DNA from: Streptomyces sp. NBC_00083
GTDB taxonomy: Bacteria; Actinomycetota; Actinomycetes; Streptomycetales; Streptomycetaceae
Direction of reading: 5' to 3'
Length of the DNA stretch: 64,000 nucleotides
Assembly (NCBI RefSeq): GCF_026343295.1
Contig: NZ_JAPELY010000003.1
Coordinates: forward strand, 310,001-374,000
Part shown: piece by piece, positions 22,550-31,870 of the stretch
How the letters are laid out: every line of letters begins with the position of its first letter
How positions within the stretch are numbered: position 1 is the stretch's first letter
The notes under the pieces: generated by a model
What the model was told of the DNA's origin: nothing
Databases searched by the model: none
The model's input: only the letters and a program-made list of their open reading frames with translations
Translations under genes and position numbers: made by a program

Positions 22550-24373
22550 TCAGCGGTACAGCGCGTCCACTTCGCTCTCGTACGCCTTCTCGATCGCCCG
22601 GCGTTTGAGCTTCAGCGACGGCGTCAGGAGCCCGTGCTCCTCGGTGAACTGGTGGGCCAGGATGCGGAAGGTCCGGATCGATTCGGCCTGCGAGACCAGG
22701 GTGTTGGCGGCGACCACCGCTCGGCGCACCTCGGTCTCCAGGTCCGGGTCGCGCACCAGCTCCGACGGGGTGAGCGGGGCCTTGCCGCGCATGGCGAGCC
22801 AGTGGTCCACGCCTTCCTGGTCGAGGGTGACGAGCGCCGCGATGTAGGGACGGTTGTCGCCGACCACGATGCACTGGCCGACCAGGGGATGCGCACGGAC
22901 CCGCTCCTCCAGGGCGACCGGCGAGACGCTCTTGCCGCCCGACGTCACCAGGATCTCCTTCTTGCGCCCGGTGATGGTGAGATAGCCGTCCTCGTCGAGC
23001 GCCCCGATGTCACCCGTCGAGAGCCAGCCGTCCCTGAGTACTGCCTCGGTGGCCTTCGGCTCGTTGAGGTAACCCGAGAAGACCTGCCCGCCGTGGATCC
23101 ACACCTCGCCGTCGTCGGCGATGTGCACCGTGGTTCCGGGGATGGGCTGCCCGACCGTGCCGTAGCGGGTCCGCTCCGGGGGATTGGCGGTCGCGGCGGC
23201 CGTCGACTCGGTCAGGCCGTACCCCTCGTACACGGTGACGCCGGCGCCCTCGAAGAACAGGCCGAGCCTGCGGCCCATGCTGGAGCCGCCCGACATGGCG
23301 TGCCGCACCCGGCCGCCCATCGCGTCACGGACCTTGCCGTACACCGTCTTCTCGAAGAACTGGTGCTGCATCCGAAGCGCCGCCGACGGGCCGGGGCCGA
23401 CACCGAAGGCCTTCTGCTCCACGGCCTCCGCGTACTTGACCGCGATGTCGACGGACTTGTCGAACGGCCCCGTCTTCCCGTCGGCCTCGGCTCTGCGGCG
23501 GGCCGCGTTGAACACCTTCTCGAAGATGTACGGGACCGCGAGGATGAAGGTCGGCCGGAACGACTGGAGGTCGGGCAGCAGGGCGGAGGCGGAGAGGGCC
23601 GGCTGGTGGCCCAGTTTCACCCGGCCCCGGATCGCGGCGACCTCCACCATCCGCCCGAAGACGTGGGCCAGCGGCAGGAACAGCAGCGTGGACGCCTCGT
23701 CGCCGGGCCGGGAGTGGAAGACCGGCTCCCAGCGCGAGATCAGCATGTCCGTCTCGAACATGAAGTTGGCATGGGTGACGACACAGCCCTTGGGCCGGCC
23801 CGTGGTGCCCGAGGTGTAGATGACGGTCGCCACCGACTCCGGTGTCACGGCCCTGCGGTGCCGCTCGACCACCTCGTCGTCGATGGACTCACCCGCTCGG
23901 AGAAGGGCTGAGAGCGCTCCCGTGTCCAGCTGCCACAGGCGCTTGAGGTGGGGGAGACGGTCGACGACCGAGCCGATCGTCATCGAGTGGTCCTCGTGCT
24001 CCACGACACACGCCGTCGCCTCCGAGTCGTGCAGCATCCAGAAGACCTGCTCGGCGGAGGACGTGGGGTAGATCGGCACCGACTGCGCGCCGATGCTCCA
24101 CAGCGCGAAGTCGAAGAGCGTCCACTCGTAGCGGGTGCGGGCCATGATGGCGACCCGGTCGCCGAACCGTACGCCGTCCGCGATCAGCCCCTTGGCGAGC
24201 GCGAACACCTCGTCCCGGAACGCGGCGGACGTCACGTCACGCCACTGGCCCGAATCGTCCTTGCGGCACAGCGCGATGCGGTGGGGATCGTCGAGGGCGT
24301 GGTCGAAGACGGCGTCGGCAAGGCCGCCGACCTGAGGCGCCGTCGCCATGGGTGGGACCGTGAATTCGCGCAA
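22550..24373 (-). CDS. Long-chain fatty-acid-CoA ligase (AMP-forming)
   Basis: 607 residues. The AMP-binding signature is VATVIYTSGTTGRPKGCVVTH. The later motifs are YEGYGLTE, GWLSTGDIGALDEDGYLTITGRKKE and the C-terminal Lys-containing SPSLKLKRR. It activates fatty acids to acyl-CoA using ATP, at the membrane face. The real start is probably TTG 24373, giving MREFTVPP, with GGAGG seven bases upstream; known FadD15-type enzymes begin with MREF. One-mismatch GAGAGCGCTCTC copies lie at its end (22540) and at 23910. Confidence 0.9.
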   Translation of the reverse strand: MREFTVPPMATAPQVGGLADAVFDHALDDPHRIALCRKDDSGQWRDVTSAAFRDEVFALAKGLIADGVRFGDRVAIMARTRYEWTLFDFALWSIGAQSVPIYPTSSAEQVFWMLHDSEATACVVEHEDHSMTIGSVVDRLPHLKRLWQLDTGALSALLRAGESIDDEVVERHRRAVTPESVATVIYTSGTTGRPKGCVVTHANFMFETDMLISRWEPVFHSRPGDEASTLLFLPLAHVFGRMVEVAAIRGRVKLGHQPALSASALLPDLQSFRPTFILAVPYIFEKVFNAARRRAEADGKTGPFDKSVDIAVKYAEAVEQKAFGVGPGPSAALRMQHQFFEKTVYGKVRDAMGGRVRHAMSGGSSMGRRLGLFFEGAGVTVYEGYGLTESTAAATANPPERTRYGTVGQPIPGTTVHIADDGEVWIHGGQVFSGYLNEPKATEAVLRDGWLSTGDIGALDEDGYLTITGRKKEILVTSGGKSVSPVALEERVRAHPLVGQCIVVGDNRPYIAALVTLDQEGVDHWLAMRGKAPLTPSELVRDPDLETEVRRAVVAANTLVSQAESIRTFRILAHQFTEEHGLLTPSLKLKRRAIEKAYESEVDALYR

Positions 24374-24755
24374 TGACCTGCCTCCCTCCGGGGTGGCCAC
24401 TCCCGGTGGCGCTCCGCACAGCGCGGTGACCGTACCCCACGGACAGTTCCCGTGACAGGGGTCTCCTGCACGTCGAGACGTACGGCGTCTTCACAGGTCA
24501 GCGGCCGAAACAGGCCCACATGGGGACCGCTCGGGCACTCAGCTGACTCAAAGGTAGGTTCTGCGGAAGGCAATCTCCACCGAATCTGTACGCTCCGGTC
24601 ACCCCCGCCCCACGGTTGCACCCCGTTTTCCGGGGGACACGCTCCGTTGCCGGAGGCAGGTGCGTGCAGCGTGGAGGCGGGCGGGCGGGGCCGGATGACC
24701 TTGGGAGGCGCCCGCGCGCCCGTGCGGAGCGCGGCCCGGCCCGTACCGTCGGTGT
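24374..24755. other. Intergenic region, nothing recognisable
   Basis: About 380 bases upstream of the leftward acyl-CoA synthetase and downstream of the leftward LysR-type gene. It must contain the synthetase promoter. I see no clear inverted repeat or coding frame. Confidence 0.4.
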
Positions 24756-25631
24756 TCAGCCAGTCCGGTGTCCCCGGTGCAGCCGGTCGCCGCCGGCCAG
24801 GATCGCCGAGGCCAGGGCGCCCGCCGCCTCCTGCGCCGCCGAGCCGCGCCGGTTGTGGAGCAGGACGAAATCCACCGCGCCCAGCTCCGGCAGCCCGCTC
24901 CGCGCCGGGAGCGGCGCGAGACCGGGCGGGACGAGGCCCCTGGTGTGGGCCATCACGCCGAGCCCGGCGCGGGCCGCCGCGATCAGACCGCTCAGGCTTC
25001 CGCTCGTACAGGCGATGCGCCAGGAACGCCCGTGTTCCTCCAGGACTTCCAGGGCCCTGGCCCGGGTGATGCCGGGCGGCGGGAAAAGGATCAACGGGAT
25101 GGGGCGTTCGGCGTCGAGCCGCAGATCGGGTGCGCCGATCCAGCACAGCTCGTCCGTCCACACCAGTTCGCCGTGGCTGTCGCCGGGGCGCCGCTTGGCC
25201 AGCACCAGGTCGAGACGGCCCGCCTCCAGGCGCCGGTGCAGGGTGCCGGACAGCTCGACCGTCAGTTCGAGGTCGACCTCGGGATGGTCGCGGCGGAAGG
25301 CCTGCAGGATCTCCGGCAGGCGCGTCAGGACGAAGTCCTCGGACGCGCCGAAGCGGAGCCGGCCGCGCAGGCGTGTCCCGGTGAAGTAGGTGGCGGCCCG
25401 CTCGTGGGCGGCCAGGATCGTGCGGGCGAAGCCGAGCATCGCCTCGCCGTCCTCAGTGAGCCGAACACGATGGGTGTCCCGGCTGAACAGCGTCCGCCCG
25501 GCGGCGTCCTCAAGCCGGCGCACATGCTGGCTCACCGTCGACTGGCGCAGGCCGAGGCGCCGCGCGGCCTGCGTGAAGTTCAGCGTCTGCGCGACGGCCA
25601 GGAATGTCCGCAGCTGGTTCGCGTCGTACAT
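24756..25631 (-). CDS. LysR-family transcriptional regulator
   Basis: 291 residues. The N-terminal winged HTH is NQLRTFLAVAQTLNFTQAARRL...STVSQHVRRLE, followed by a periplasmic-binding-like effector domain (RLRFGASEDFVLTRLPEIL... GRLDLVLAKRRPGD... ARAGLGVMAHTRG). It is divergent from the sodium symporter, with about 175 bases between, the usual LysR arrangement for controlling the neighbour. ATG 25631 lacks a good Shine-Dalgarno; an upstream ATG would add eight residues. Confidence 0.9.
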   Translation of the reverse strand: MYDANQLRTFLAVAQTLNFTQAARRLGLRQSTVSQHVRRLEDAAGRTLFSRDTHRVRLTEDGEAMLGFARTILAAHERAATYFTGTRLRGRLRFGASEDFVLTRLPEILQAFRRDHPEVDLELTVELSGTLHRRLEAGRLDLVLAKRRPGDSHGELVWTDELCWIGAPDLRLDAERPIPLILFPPPGITRARALEVLEEHGRSWRIACTSGSLSGLIAAARAGLGVMAHTRGLVPPGLAPLPARSGLPELGAVDFVLLHNRRGSAAQEAAGALASAILAGGDRLHRGHRTG

Positions 25632-25763
25632 GACGCCCACGGTAGCCCTGCCCATCGTGAAACGTGATGGCAGTGAGTGTGGTGTACGGGATTCCCGATC
25701 ACGCGCGGCAGGAGGACCATCGAGAGGGCACGATGCGGCCGGTCGCCCGGGGCCGTCCCACAC

Positions 25764-25793
25764 CTGTACGTCCCGAATATGTACGTCCCGAAC
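25764..25793 (+). repeat. Tandem 15-bp repeat between LysR and symporter genes
   Basis: TGTACGTCCCGAATA and TGTACGTCCCGAACA stand head-to-tail 15 bases apart, ending about 15 bases before the symporter start. The spacing (one and a half helical turns) and position suggest a protein-binding site, possibly for the LysR protein. Confidence 0.5.
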
Positions 25794-25808
25794 ATGTAAG
25801 TGGAGCAC

Positions 25809-26864
25809 ATGAGCCGCCGCACTCCGAAGCTGCCGTCCTGGCTGCCGGTCGATCCGTACATAGTGGCGCTGCTCGGCACGGTGGGGCTTGCGGCGCTGCT
25901 CCCCGCGACCGGCTCCGCCGCCGGCGTCGCGAGCGGTGCCTCGACCGGAGCCGTGGCGCTCCTCTTCTTTCTGTACGGGGCCCGGCTCTCCACCCGCGAG
26001 GCGCTGGACGGGCTGCGCCACTGGCGGCTCCATGTCACCGTCCTCGCCTGCACGTTCGTGGCGTTCCCGCTGCTGGGCCTGGCCGCGAAGGGCCTGGTCC
26101 CCACCGTCTTGACGCCGGATCTCTACCACGGCCTGCTCTTCCTCTGCCTGGTCCCCTCGACGATCCAGTCGTCGATCGCGTTCACCTCGATCGCCCGGGG
26201 CAATGTGCCGGCCGCGATCTGCGCGGGCTCCTTCTCCAGCATCGCCGGGATCGTGTTCACCCCGCTGCTCGCGGCGGGGCTCCTCGGCAGCAGCGGGGGA
26301 GCGCTCTCGGCGGACTCGCTCGTCAAGATCGTCCTGCAACTCCTGGTGCCCTTCCTTGCCGGGCAGTTCCTGCGACGCTGGGTCGGCGGGTTCCTCGTGC
26401 GGAACAAGAAGGTCCTCGGGTACGTCGACCGCGGCTCGATCCTGCTCGTGGTCTACAGCGCGTTCAGCGAGGGCATGGCCCGCGGCATCTGGCACCAGGT
26501 CGGCATCGGCCGGCTCGCCGCGCTGCTCGCGGTCGAGGCCGCGCTCCTCACGGTGATGCTCCTGGCGACCTGGTACGGGGCCAAGCGGCTCGGCTTCGAC
26601 CGGGGCGACCGGATCGCGATCCAGTTCGCCGGGTCCAAGAAGAGCCTGGCCGCCGGCCTCCCCATGGCGAGCGTGCTGTTCGGCGCGCAGGCCTCGCTCG
26701 CGGTGCTGCCGCTGATGCTGTTCCACCAGATGCAGCTGATGGTGTGCGCCGTGATCGCCAAAAGGCGCGCCCGCGACCCGCTGCCGTCGCAGGACGGCCC
26801 CTCGGACCCCCCTCCCGTGGGCGGGAAGCCGGAGCGCGGTCCAGCGGTACGGGTCGGCGGCTAG
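25809..26864 (+). CDS. Bile acid:sodium symporter-family transporter (SBF/YfeH-like)
   Basis: 351 residues with ten hydrophobic segments. LLFFLYGARLSTREAL, LVPSTIQSSIAFTSIARGNVPAA and FAGSKKSLAAGLPMA are the sodium- and substrate-binding signatures of the YfeH/SBF branch. It probably imports an organic anion with sodium. ATG 25809 was chosen with GGAG just upstream; a GTG nine bases earlier is possible. The adjacent divergent LysR is its likely regulator. A one-mismatch GAGAGCGCTCTC copy is at 26297. Confidence 0.85.
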   Translation: MSRRTPKLPSWLPVDPYIVALLGTVGLAALLPATGSAAGVASGASTGAVALLFFLYGARLSTREALDGLRHWRLHVTVLACTFVAFPLLGLAAKGLVPTVLTPDLYHGLLFLCLVPSTIQSSIAFTSIARGNVPAAICAGSFSSIAGIVFTPLLAAGLLGSSGGALSADSLVKIVLQLLVPFLAGQFLRRWVGGFLVRNKKVLGYVDRGSILLVVYSAFSEGMARGIWHQVGIGRLAALLAVEAALLTVMLLATWYGAKRLGFDRGDRIAIQFAGSKKSLAAGLPMASVLFGAQASLAVLPLMLFHQMQLMVCAVIAKRRARDPLPSQDGPSDPPPVGGKPERGPAVRVGG

Positions 26865-27105
26865 CCCGCTCCTCGCGGGCCACCCTCCGTGCGTGCACCC
26901 TCTGCGGGGCCTTCCTCCGCACGAGCCCCGTCCGCCCGCACGAGCCCCCTTCGCATGGGCCCCGCTCGCGCCGGCCGGGGCGCGTCGTTCGACGGCGCTC
27001 CCGCCCGGCCGCACGTGGCGTGACGGAGCCGCATCCGGAGATCGGCGTGGCCGGAACAGGTCCCCGGCATCCGGAGTGGATCATCGCGGCCGGTACGGTG
27101 CCGCC

Positions 27106-27639
27106 ATGACCGCACTCGAAGGCGAGCCCGCCACCCTCGACCCCACGCGCACCGCGCTCGTCCTCGTCGATCTGATGGACCGCATCGCGGCGCTCCCGCT
27201 CGCCCCGCGCTCCGGCGACGAAGTCGTCGCCACGGCACGGGAGTTGGCCGACACCTTTCGAACGGCGGGTGCCACCGTCGTGCTCGTACGCGTCGAGCGC
27301 CCCGGCGTGCCCGCCCAGCCGCCGGGCAGCGACATCGTCGCCGGCCTCGCCGCCGAGGGCGACCCGGTCGTGGTGAAGCGCACCATCGGCGGCTTCCACC
27401 GCACCGGCCTGCACGAGCTGCTCAGCGAGCGCGGCATCGACACCCTCGTGTTCGGCGGCATCGCCACCAACCTCGGCGTCGAGTCGACGGCCCGCCCGGC
27501 CGCCGACCACGGCTACGAGCTCCTCTTCGTCGAGGACGCCATGGCGGCCCTGACCGAGGACGAGCACCGGGCAGCGATCGCTCTCAACTTCCCCCGCCTC
27601 GGCACCGTCGTGACCGCCGCGGCCCTCCGGTTCGGCTGA
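27106..27639 (+). CDS. Isochorismatase-like hydrolase lacking the usual Cys
   Basis: 177 residues. TALVLVDLMDRI (catalytic Asp) and VVVKRTIGGF (catalytic Lys) are present. At the nucleophile position the family has (T/S)-x-x-C-V-x-x-T-A, but here it reads TNLGVESTA, with Gly instead of Cys. Cys-less members are known, such as isochorismatases that hydrolyse a vinyl ether without covalent catalysis, so it may be an enzyme of that sort rather than an amidase. It is followed 4 bases later by the 2Fe-2S protein gene. Confidence 0.8.
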   Translation: MTALEGEPATLDPTRTALVLVDLMDRIAALPLAPRSGDEVVATARELADTFRTAGATVVLVRVERPGVPAQPPGSDIVAGLAAEGDPVVVKRTIGGFHRTGLHELLSERGIDTLVFGGIATNLGVESTARPAADHGYELLFVEDAMAALTEDEHRAAIALNFPRLGTVVTAAALRFG

Positions 27640-27643
27640 TTCC

Positions 27644-28048
27644 ATGCCCAAGTTCACGATATCCGCGGCCACTTCACGCCCCTGCACCCTCGTCGTCTGC
27701 CGGGGCTGCTGCTGCGGCGACGCCCGCAAGACCCCCGGCACCGACCACGCCCGCCAGCTGGACCGGCTGCGGGCAGCCGCCGCCCGGTCCGAGGGCCGGA
27801 TCGCCGTTCGCACCACCGACTGCCTGGGGCCCTGCGGCCAGGCCAACGTCATCGTGGTCCAGCCCTCCGGCCGGGCCCGCCAGCGCGGGGCGCGCGCGGC
27901 CTGGGTCGGCTGGGTCCTCGACGACTACGCGACCGACGACATCGTGGCCTGGGCCGAACAAGGCGGCCCGGGTATGGCGGAACCCTCACCCACGCTGGCC
28001 CTCCAGATGATCCCGCCCCCGGCCGAGGCCCGCAGGCGAGCGCGCTGA
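27644..28048 (+). CDS. (2Fe-2S) thioredoxin-like ferredoxin domain protein
   Basis: 134 residues. LVVCRGCCCGDARKTPG, then TDCLGPCGQANVIVV give four suitably spaced cysteines for a 2Fe-2S cluster on a thioredoxin-like fold, as in small NuoE-like ferredoxins. It could accept or donate single electrons to a partner enzyme. It is encoded directly after the isochorismatase-like gene and was probably co-transcribed, but there is no known pathway linking them. Confidence 0.8.
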   Translation: MPKFTISAATSRPCTLVVCRGCCCGDARKTPGTDHARQLDRLRAAAARSEGRIAVRTTDCLGPCGQANVIVVQPSGRARQRGARAAWVGWVLDDYATDDIVAWAEQGGPGMAEPSPTLALQMIPPPAEARRRAR

Positions 28049-28203
28049 CGGGCACACCGGCGGGCGCCACACTCCTGTTGCTCGACGAATGTGCGACGAA
28101 CCCACCGGCTCCCTCGGCCGTGCGGGCGCGACCGTACGGCGGGGAAGACCCGGCCGGCGCAGGGGGCGCTCCCCGCCGGCCGGGCCGCTCGGGCGCGGCG
28201 GGG

Positions 28204-29043
28204 TCAGACCTGTGAGCGCAGGGCGATGCGCTCGTCCCCCGCGTACACGTTCATGGAGCTGCCGCGCAGGAACCCCACCAGGGTGAGCCCGGACTCGGCG
28301 GCCAGGTCGACGGCGAGCGAGGACGGCGCGGAGACCGCCGCCAGCACCGGGATGCCCGCCATGACCGCCTTCTGCGCCAGCTCGAACGAGGCCCGCCCCG
28401 ACACGAGCAGCACACACTGGGACAGCGGCAGCCGGTCGTCCTGGAGCGCGCGTCCCACGAGCTTGTCGACCGCGTTGTGGCGGCCCACGTCCTCCCGTAT
28501 GTCGAGCAGTTCGCCCTCGGGCGAGAACAGCGCCGCCGCGTGCAGACCCCCGGTCCGGTCGAAGACCCGCTGCGCCGCGCGCAGCCGGTCGGGGAGGCTC
28601 GCGAGCAGTTCGGGCTCCAGCCGGACCGGGGGAGTGTCGTGGATGGGGAAGCGGGCCTGCGTGCGGACGGCGTCGAGGCTGGCCTTGCCGCACAGACCGC
28701 ACGAGGACGTCGTGTACACATTGCGTTCGAGTGTGATGTCCGGCACCGTGACGCCCGGCGCCAGCCGCACGTCGACGACGTTGTAGGTGTTGTGCCCGTC
28801 GGCGGTCGCTCCCGCGCAGTAGACGATCGACTGGAGCTCGGACGCGGCACCGAGGACGCCCTCGCTGACCAGGAACCCGGCCGCGAGCGCGAAGTCGTCA
28901 CCCGGGGTGCGCATCGTGATCGCGAGGGGCTTCCCGTTGAGCCGGATCTCCAGGGGCTCCTCGGCGACCAGGGTGTCCGGGCGGGTCGAGACCGCCCCGT
29001 CCCGGATGCGGATGACGCGGCGGCGTTCGGTGACCCGTCCCAT
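28204..29043 (-). CDS. fdhD: Formate dehydrogenase sulfurtransferase FdhD
   Basis: 279 residues. TTSSCGLCGKASLDA carries the CxxC that moves sulfur from a cysteine desulfurase to the molybdenum cofactor. PGDDFALAAGFLVSEG and REDVGRHNAVDKL are further family signatures. It is required for active formate dehydrogenase and is the last gene of the formate dehydrogenase operon. ATG 29043 lies 33 bases past the previous stop. Confidence 0.95.
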   Translation of the reverse strand: MGRVTERRRVIRIRDGAVSTRPDTLVAEEPLEIRLNGKPLAITMRTPGDDFALAAGFLVSEGVLGAASELQSIVYCAGATADGHNTYNVVDVRLAPGVTVPDITLERNVYTTSSCGLCGKASLDAVRTQARFPIHDTPPVRLEPELLASLPDRLRAAQRVFDRTGGLHAAALFSPEGELLDIREDVGRHNAVDKLVGRALQDDRLPLSQCVLLVSGRASFELAQKAVMAGIPVLAAVSAPSSLAVDLAAESGLTLVGFLRGSSMNVYAGDERIALRSQV

Positions 29044-29076
29044 GTCCTCAGTCCCTCAGTCGCTCGGTCGATCCGG

Positions 29077-29937
29077 TCAGTCTCGTGTCTGCACGTGCTG
29101 GAAGCCGAAGCGTCCCTTGATGCACAGGTTGCCGTGGGTCACCGGGTTGTCGTGCGGCGAGGTGACCTTGACGATCTCATTGTCCTGCACATGGAGGGTG
29201 AGGTTGCAGCCGACGCCGCAGTACGCGCACACCGTCGTCGTCCGCGACTGCGCCGCCTCGTCCCAGGTGCCCGCAGCCCGCAGGTCGAACTCCGACTTGA
29301 ACGAGAGCGCTCCCGTCGGACACACCTCGATGCAGTTCCCGCAGTACACGCACGCCGAATCGGTGAGCGGCGCATCGTGCTCGGTGGAGATCCGGGCGTC
29401 GAAACCGCGCCCGGCCACCGCGATCGCGAACGTGTTCTGCCACTGCTCGCCACACGCGTCGACGCACTTGTAGCACAGGATGCACTTGTCGTAGTCGCGC
29501 ACGTACAGATCGTTGTCGATCTTGGGCTGTTCGTCGACGCGCGCCGCCGACGCGCCGAACCGGGCCGGTTCGGCCCCGTACTCGACGAGCCACTCGCCGG
29601 CCCGCGGCGTCGTGGAGAGGTCGACGGACGAGGCCAGCAGTTCGAGCACCACCTTGCGGCTGTTGCGGGCCCGCTCGGTGTCGGTGCGCACCGACATCCC
29701 GGCCTCCACCCTGCGCGAGCAGGCGGGTGCGAGCGTCCGGGCGCCCTCGACCTCCACGACACACACGCGGCAGGCGTTCTTCGGGGTGAGGGTGTCGCCC
29801 TGACAGAGCGTCGGGATGTCCTTGCCTGCGCCACGGCACGCGTCGAGGACGGTATCGCCCTCCGGCACCCGCACCGACTCGTCGTCGATCGTCAACTCCA
29901 CGATACGGCGCGGTGGTTGAAGCGGAATCACGGTCAC
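29077..29937 (-). CDS. Formate dehydrogenase iron-sulfur module (N-terminal half of an FdsA-type protein)
   Basis: 286 residues. Modules in order: 2Fe-2S ferredoxin (DACRGAGKDIPTLC... KNACRVCVVEVEG), then two 4Fe-4S sites (DKCILCYKCVDACGEQW; SACVYCGNCIEVCPTGALSF), then a molybdopterin-type 4Fe-4S domain (TTVCAYCGVGCNLTL... GNLCIKGRFGF). In usual NAD-dependent formate dehydrogenases these are fused to the N-terminus of the catalytic subunit. Here the catalytic part is a separate gene further upstream in the operon. GTG 29937 has AGGAG seven bases upstream; a GTG at 29967 is less likely. Confidence 0.85.
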   Translation of the reverse strand: MTVIPLQPPRRIVELTIDDESVRVPEGDTVLDACRGAGKDIPTLCQGDTLTPKNACRVCVVEVEGARTLAPACSRRVEAGMSVRTDTERARNSRKVVLELLASSVDLSTTPRAGEWLVEYGAEPARFGASAARVDEQPKIDNDLYVRDYDKCILCYKCVDACGEQWQNTFAIAVAGRGFDARISTEHDAPLTDSACVYCGNCIEVCPTGALSFKSEFDLRAAGTWDEAAQSRTTTVCAYCGVGCNLTLHVQDNEIVKVTSPHDNPVTHGNLCIKGRFGFQHVQTRD

Positions 29938-29970
29938 TCGAAGACTCCTGTTCGCAGTGGACCTCACGGT

Positions 29971-31863
29971 TCATTCGAAGGCGCCGAGGCGGTCGATGGC
30001 GGATTCGACGGCGTTCCACGCGGTCTGCCCGAGGCCGCAGATCGATGCGTCCCGCATGGTGCGGCCCACGTCCCGCAGCAGGGCGACGTCCCCGGCGGCG
30101 TCCTTCCCCGTCCGGTCCTTGATCCGGTGCAGCGCCTCCTCCTGCCGTACGGTGCCGACCCGGCAGGGCACGCACTGGCCGCACGACTCGTCGCGGAAGA
30201 ACTCCGCGATCCGCAGCAGGATCCCCGGCAGTTCGACGGTGTCGTCGAGGACGAGGACCACCCCCGAGCCGAGCGTCGTGCCCGCCGCGCGGGTCCCTTC
30301 GAAGGTGAGCGGAATGGCCAGCTCATCGGGGCGGACGAAACCTCCGGCCGCGCCGCCGAGCAGGACGGCCCGCATGCGCTCCGGGGGGCCTGAGAGCGCT
30401 ATCAGATCGCGCAGCGACGTTCCGAACGGCAGCTCGTACACGCCGGGCCGCGCCACGTTCCCCGAGACGCAGAACAGCTTGGTCCCCGTCGACGACGCGG
30501 TCCCGGTCCGCGCGTACGCCTCGCCGCCGTGCTCCAGGATCGGCAGCACATTGACCAGCGTCTCCACGTTGTTGACGGCGGTCGGCTTGCCGAAGAGCCC
30601 CTTCTCGACGGGGAAGGGCGGCTTGGAGCGCGGCTCCCCGCGCTGTCCCTCGATCGAGTTGAAGATCGCGGTCTCCTCGCCGCAGATGTACGCCCCCGCG
30701 CCGCTGCGGATCTCGATGTCGAAGGCATACCCCTGCCCGAGGACGTCCGGCCCGAGCAGGCCCCGCTCACGGGCCCGGACGATCGCGTGGCCCAGCCGTT
30801 CGCGCGCACGGGGGTACTCGCCGCGCAGATAGAGGTAGCCGCGGTGTGCGCCCACCGCGTACCCGGCGATGGTCATCGCCTCGACCAGGGCGTAGGGGTC
30901 GCCCTCCATCAGGACGCGGTCCTTGAACGTGCCCGGTTCCGACTCGTCGGCGTTGCAGACGAGGTAGTGGACGCGCTCCGGCTGCCGCGCGGTCGCCTCC
31001 CACTTGCGGCCGGTGGGGAACGCGGCTCCGCCCCGCCCCACAAGGCCCGCGTCGAGCACTTCCCGGATCACCCCCGCGGGCCCCAGCGCGAAGGCCCTGC
31101 GCAGCGCCGCGTAGCCGCCCTTGGAGCGGTAGTCGTCGAGGTCGTACGGATCGACGGCGCCGATCCGCCCGAGCAGCACGAGACCGTCCTGGCCGGCCTG
31201 CGGAACGGCGTGCGCCGGGGCCTGCTCGGGGGCGGCGCCGTCGGGCTCGGCCAGGGCACGGGCGAGGCTGTCGGGGGTCGCGGGCGCGAGAACGGCCGCG
31301 AGCCCGGGAGCGCTTCCACCCGTCGGAGCCGTCGATTCCGTTTCGGTAGGGGTCTGCCGGGGAGCGCTCTCACCGGCCGGGGCGGGCGGGCCCGCCCGGC
31401 GCAGGAGTGCCGCCGGGGCCCGTTCGCACAGGCCCAGGCACGGGCTGCGCTCCCACGACGCCGGAGGGGTCTGCGACAGGGCGTCGCACAGGGCCGCCGA
31501 GCCCTTCGCCGTACACGCCAGATCCGTGCACACGTACAGCAGCGTCGCCGGCCGGGGCTCGACCGAGAACAGGGAGTAGAAGGTGGCCACGCCGTACGCC
31601 TCGGCCGGCGGCACCGTCAGCCGGCGGCAGATGTACGCGAGAGCGCTCTCACTGAGCCAGCCGATCCGGTCGTTGACGGCGTGCAGCGCCGGAAGCAGCA
31701 GGTCCCGGCGGTCCCGGGCCTCCTTGCCGCCGCGCGCCCAGCGCAGCTCGGCGTCCGTTCGGCCCGCGGCGCCCTCCCACGCGGAGGCCGGCGGCCCCAG
31801 CACCGCGTCCACGGCGGCACGCTCCTCGTCCGTCGGCGTGGTGTCGCCGAAGTGCAGGTCCAC
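29971..31863 (-). CDS. Formate dehydrogenase diaphorase subunit, NuoE-NuoF (FdsG-FdsB) fusion
   Basis: 630 residues. Residues ~60-160 are NuoE-like with 2Fe-2S cysteines in VCTDLACTAKG and SPCLGLCERAP. A Pro/Ala-rich linker of about 80 residues follows. The NuoF-like part has GRGGAAFPTGRKW (FMN), SGAGAYICGEETA (NAD) and DESCGQCVPCRVGT (4Fe-4S). It passes electrons from formate via the iron-sulfur module to NAD+. The fusion of the two normally separate chains is unusual but recurrent in bacteria. GTG start at 31863. It carries an exact GAGAGCGCTCTC copy at 31639 and one-mismatch copies at 30392 and 31360. Confidence 0.9.
   Translation of the reverse strand: MDLHFGDTTPTDEERAAVDAVLGPPASAWEGAAGRTDAELRWARGGKEARDRRDLLLPALHAVNDRIGWLSESALAYICRRLTVPPAEAYGVATFYSLFSVEPRPATLLYVCTDLACTAKGSAALCDALSQTPPASWERSPCLGLCERAPAALLRRAGPPAPAGESAPRQTPTETESTAPTGGSAPGLAAVLAPATPDSLARALAEPDGAAPEQAPAHAVPQAGQDGLVLLGRIGAVDPYDLDDYRSKGGYAALRRAFALGPAGVIREVLDAGLVGRGGAAFPTGRKWEATARQPERVHYLVCNADESEPGTFKDRVLMEGDPYALVEAMTIAGYAVGAHRGYLYLRGEYPRARERLGHAIVRARERGLLGPDVLGQGYAFDIEIRSGAGAYICGEETAIFNSIEGQRGEPRSKPPFPVEKGLFGKPTAVNNVETLVNVLPILEHGGEAYARTGTASSTGTKLFCVSGNVARPGVYELPFGTSLRDLIALSGPPERMRAVLLGGAAGGFVRPDELAIPLTFEGTRAAGTTLGSGVVLVLDDTVELPGILLRIAEFFRDESCGQCVPCRVGTVRQEEALHRIKDRTGKDAAGDVALLRDVGRTMRDASICGLGQTAWNAVESAIDRLGAFE
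31639..31650. other. GAGAGCGCTCTC palindrome
   Basis: Exact copy inside the diaphorase gene, coding Glu-Ser-Ala-Leu as GAG AGC GCT CTC, with rare GCT. Confidence 0.8.
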
Positions 31864-31870
31864 GGAACGC

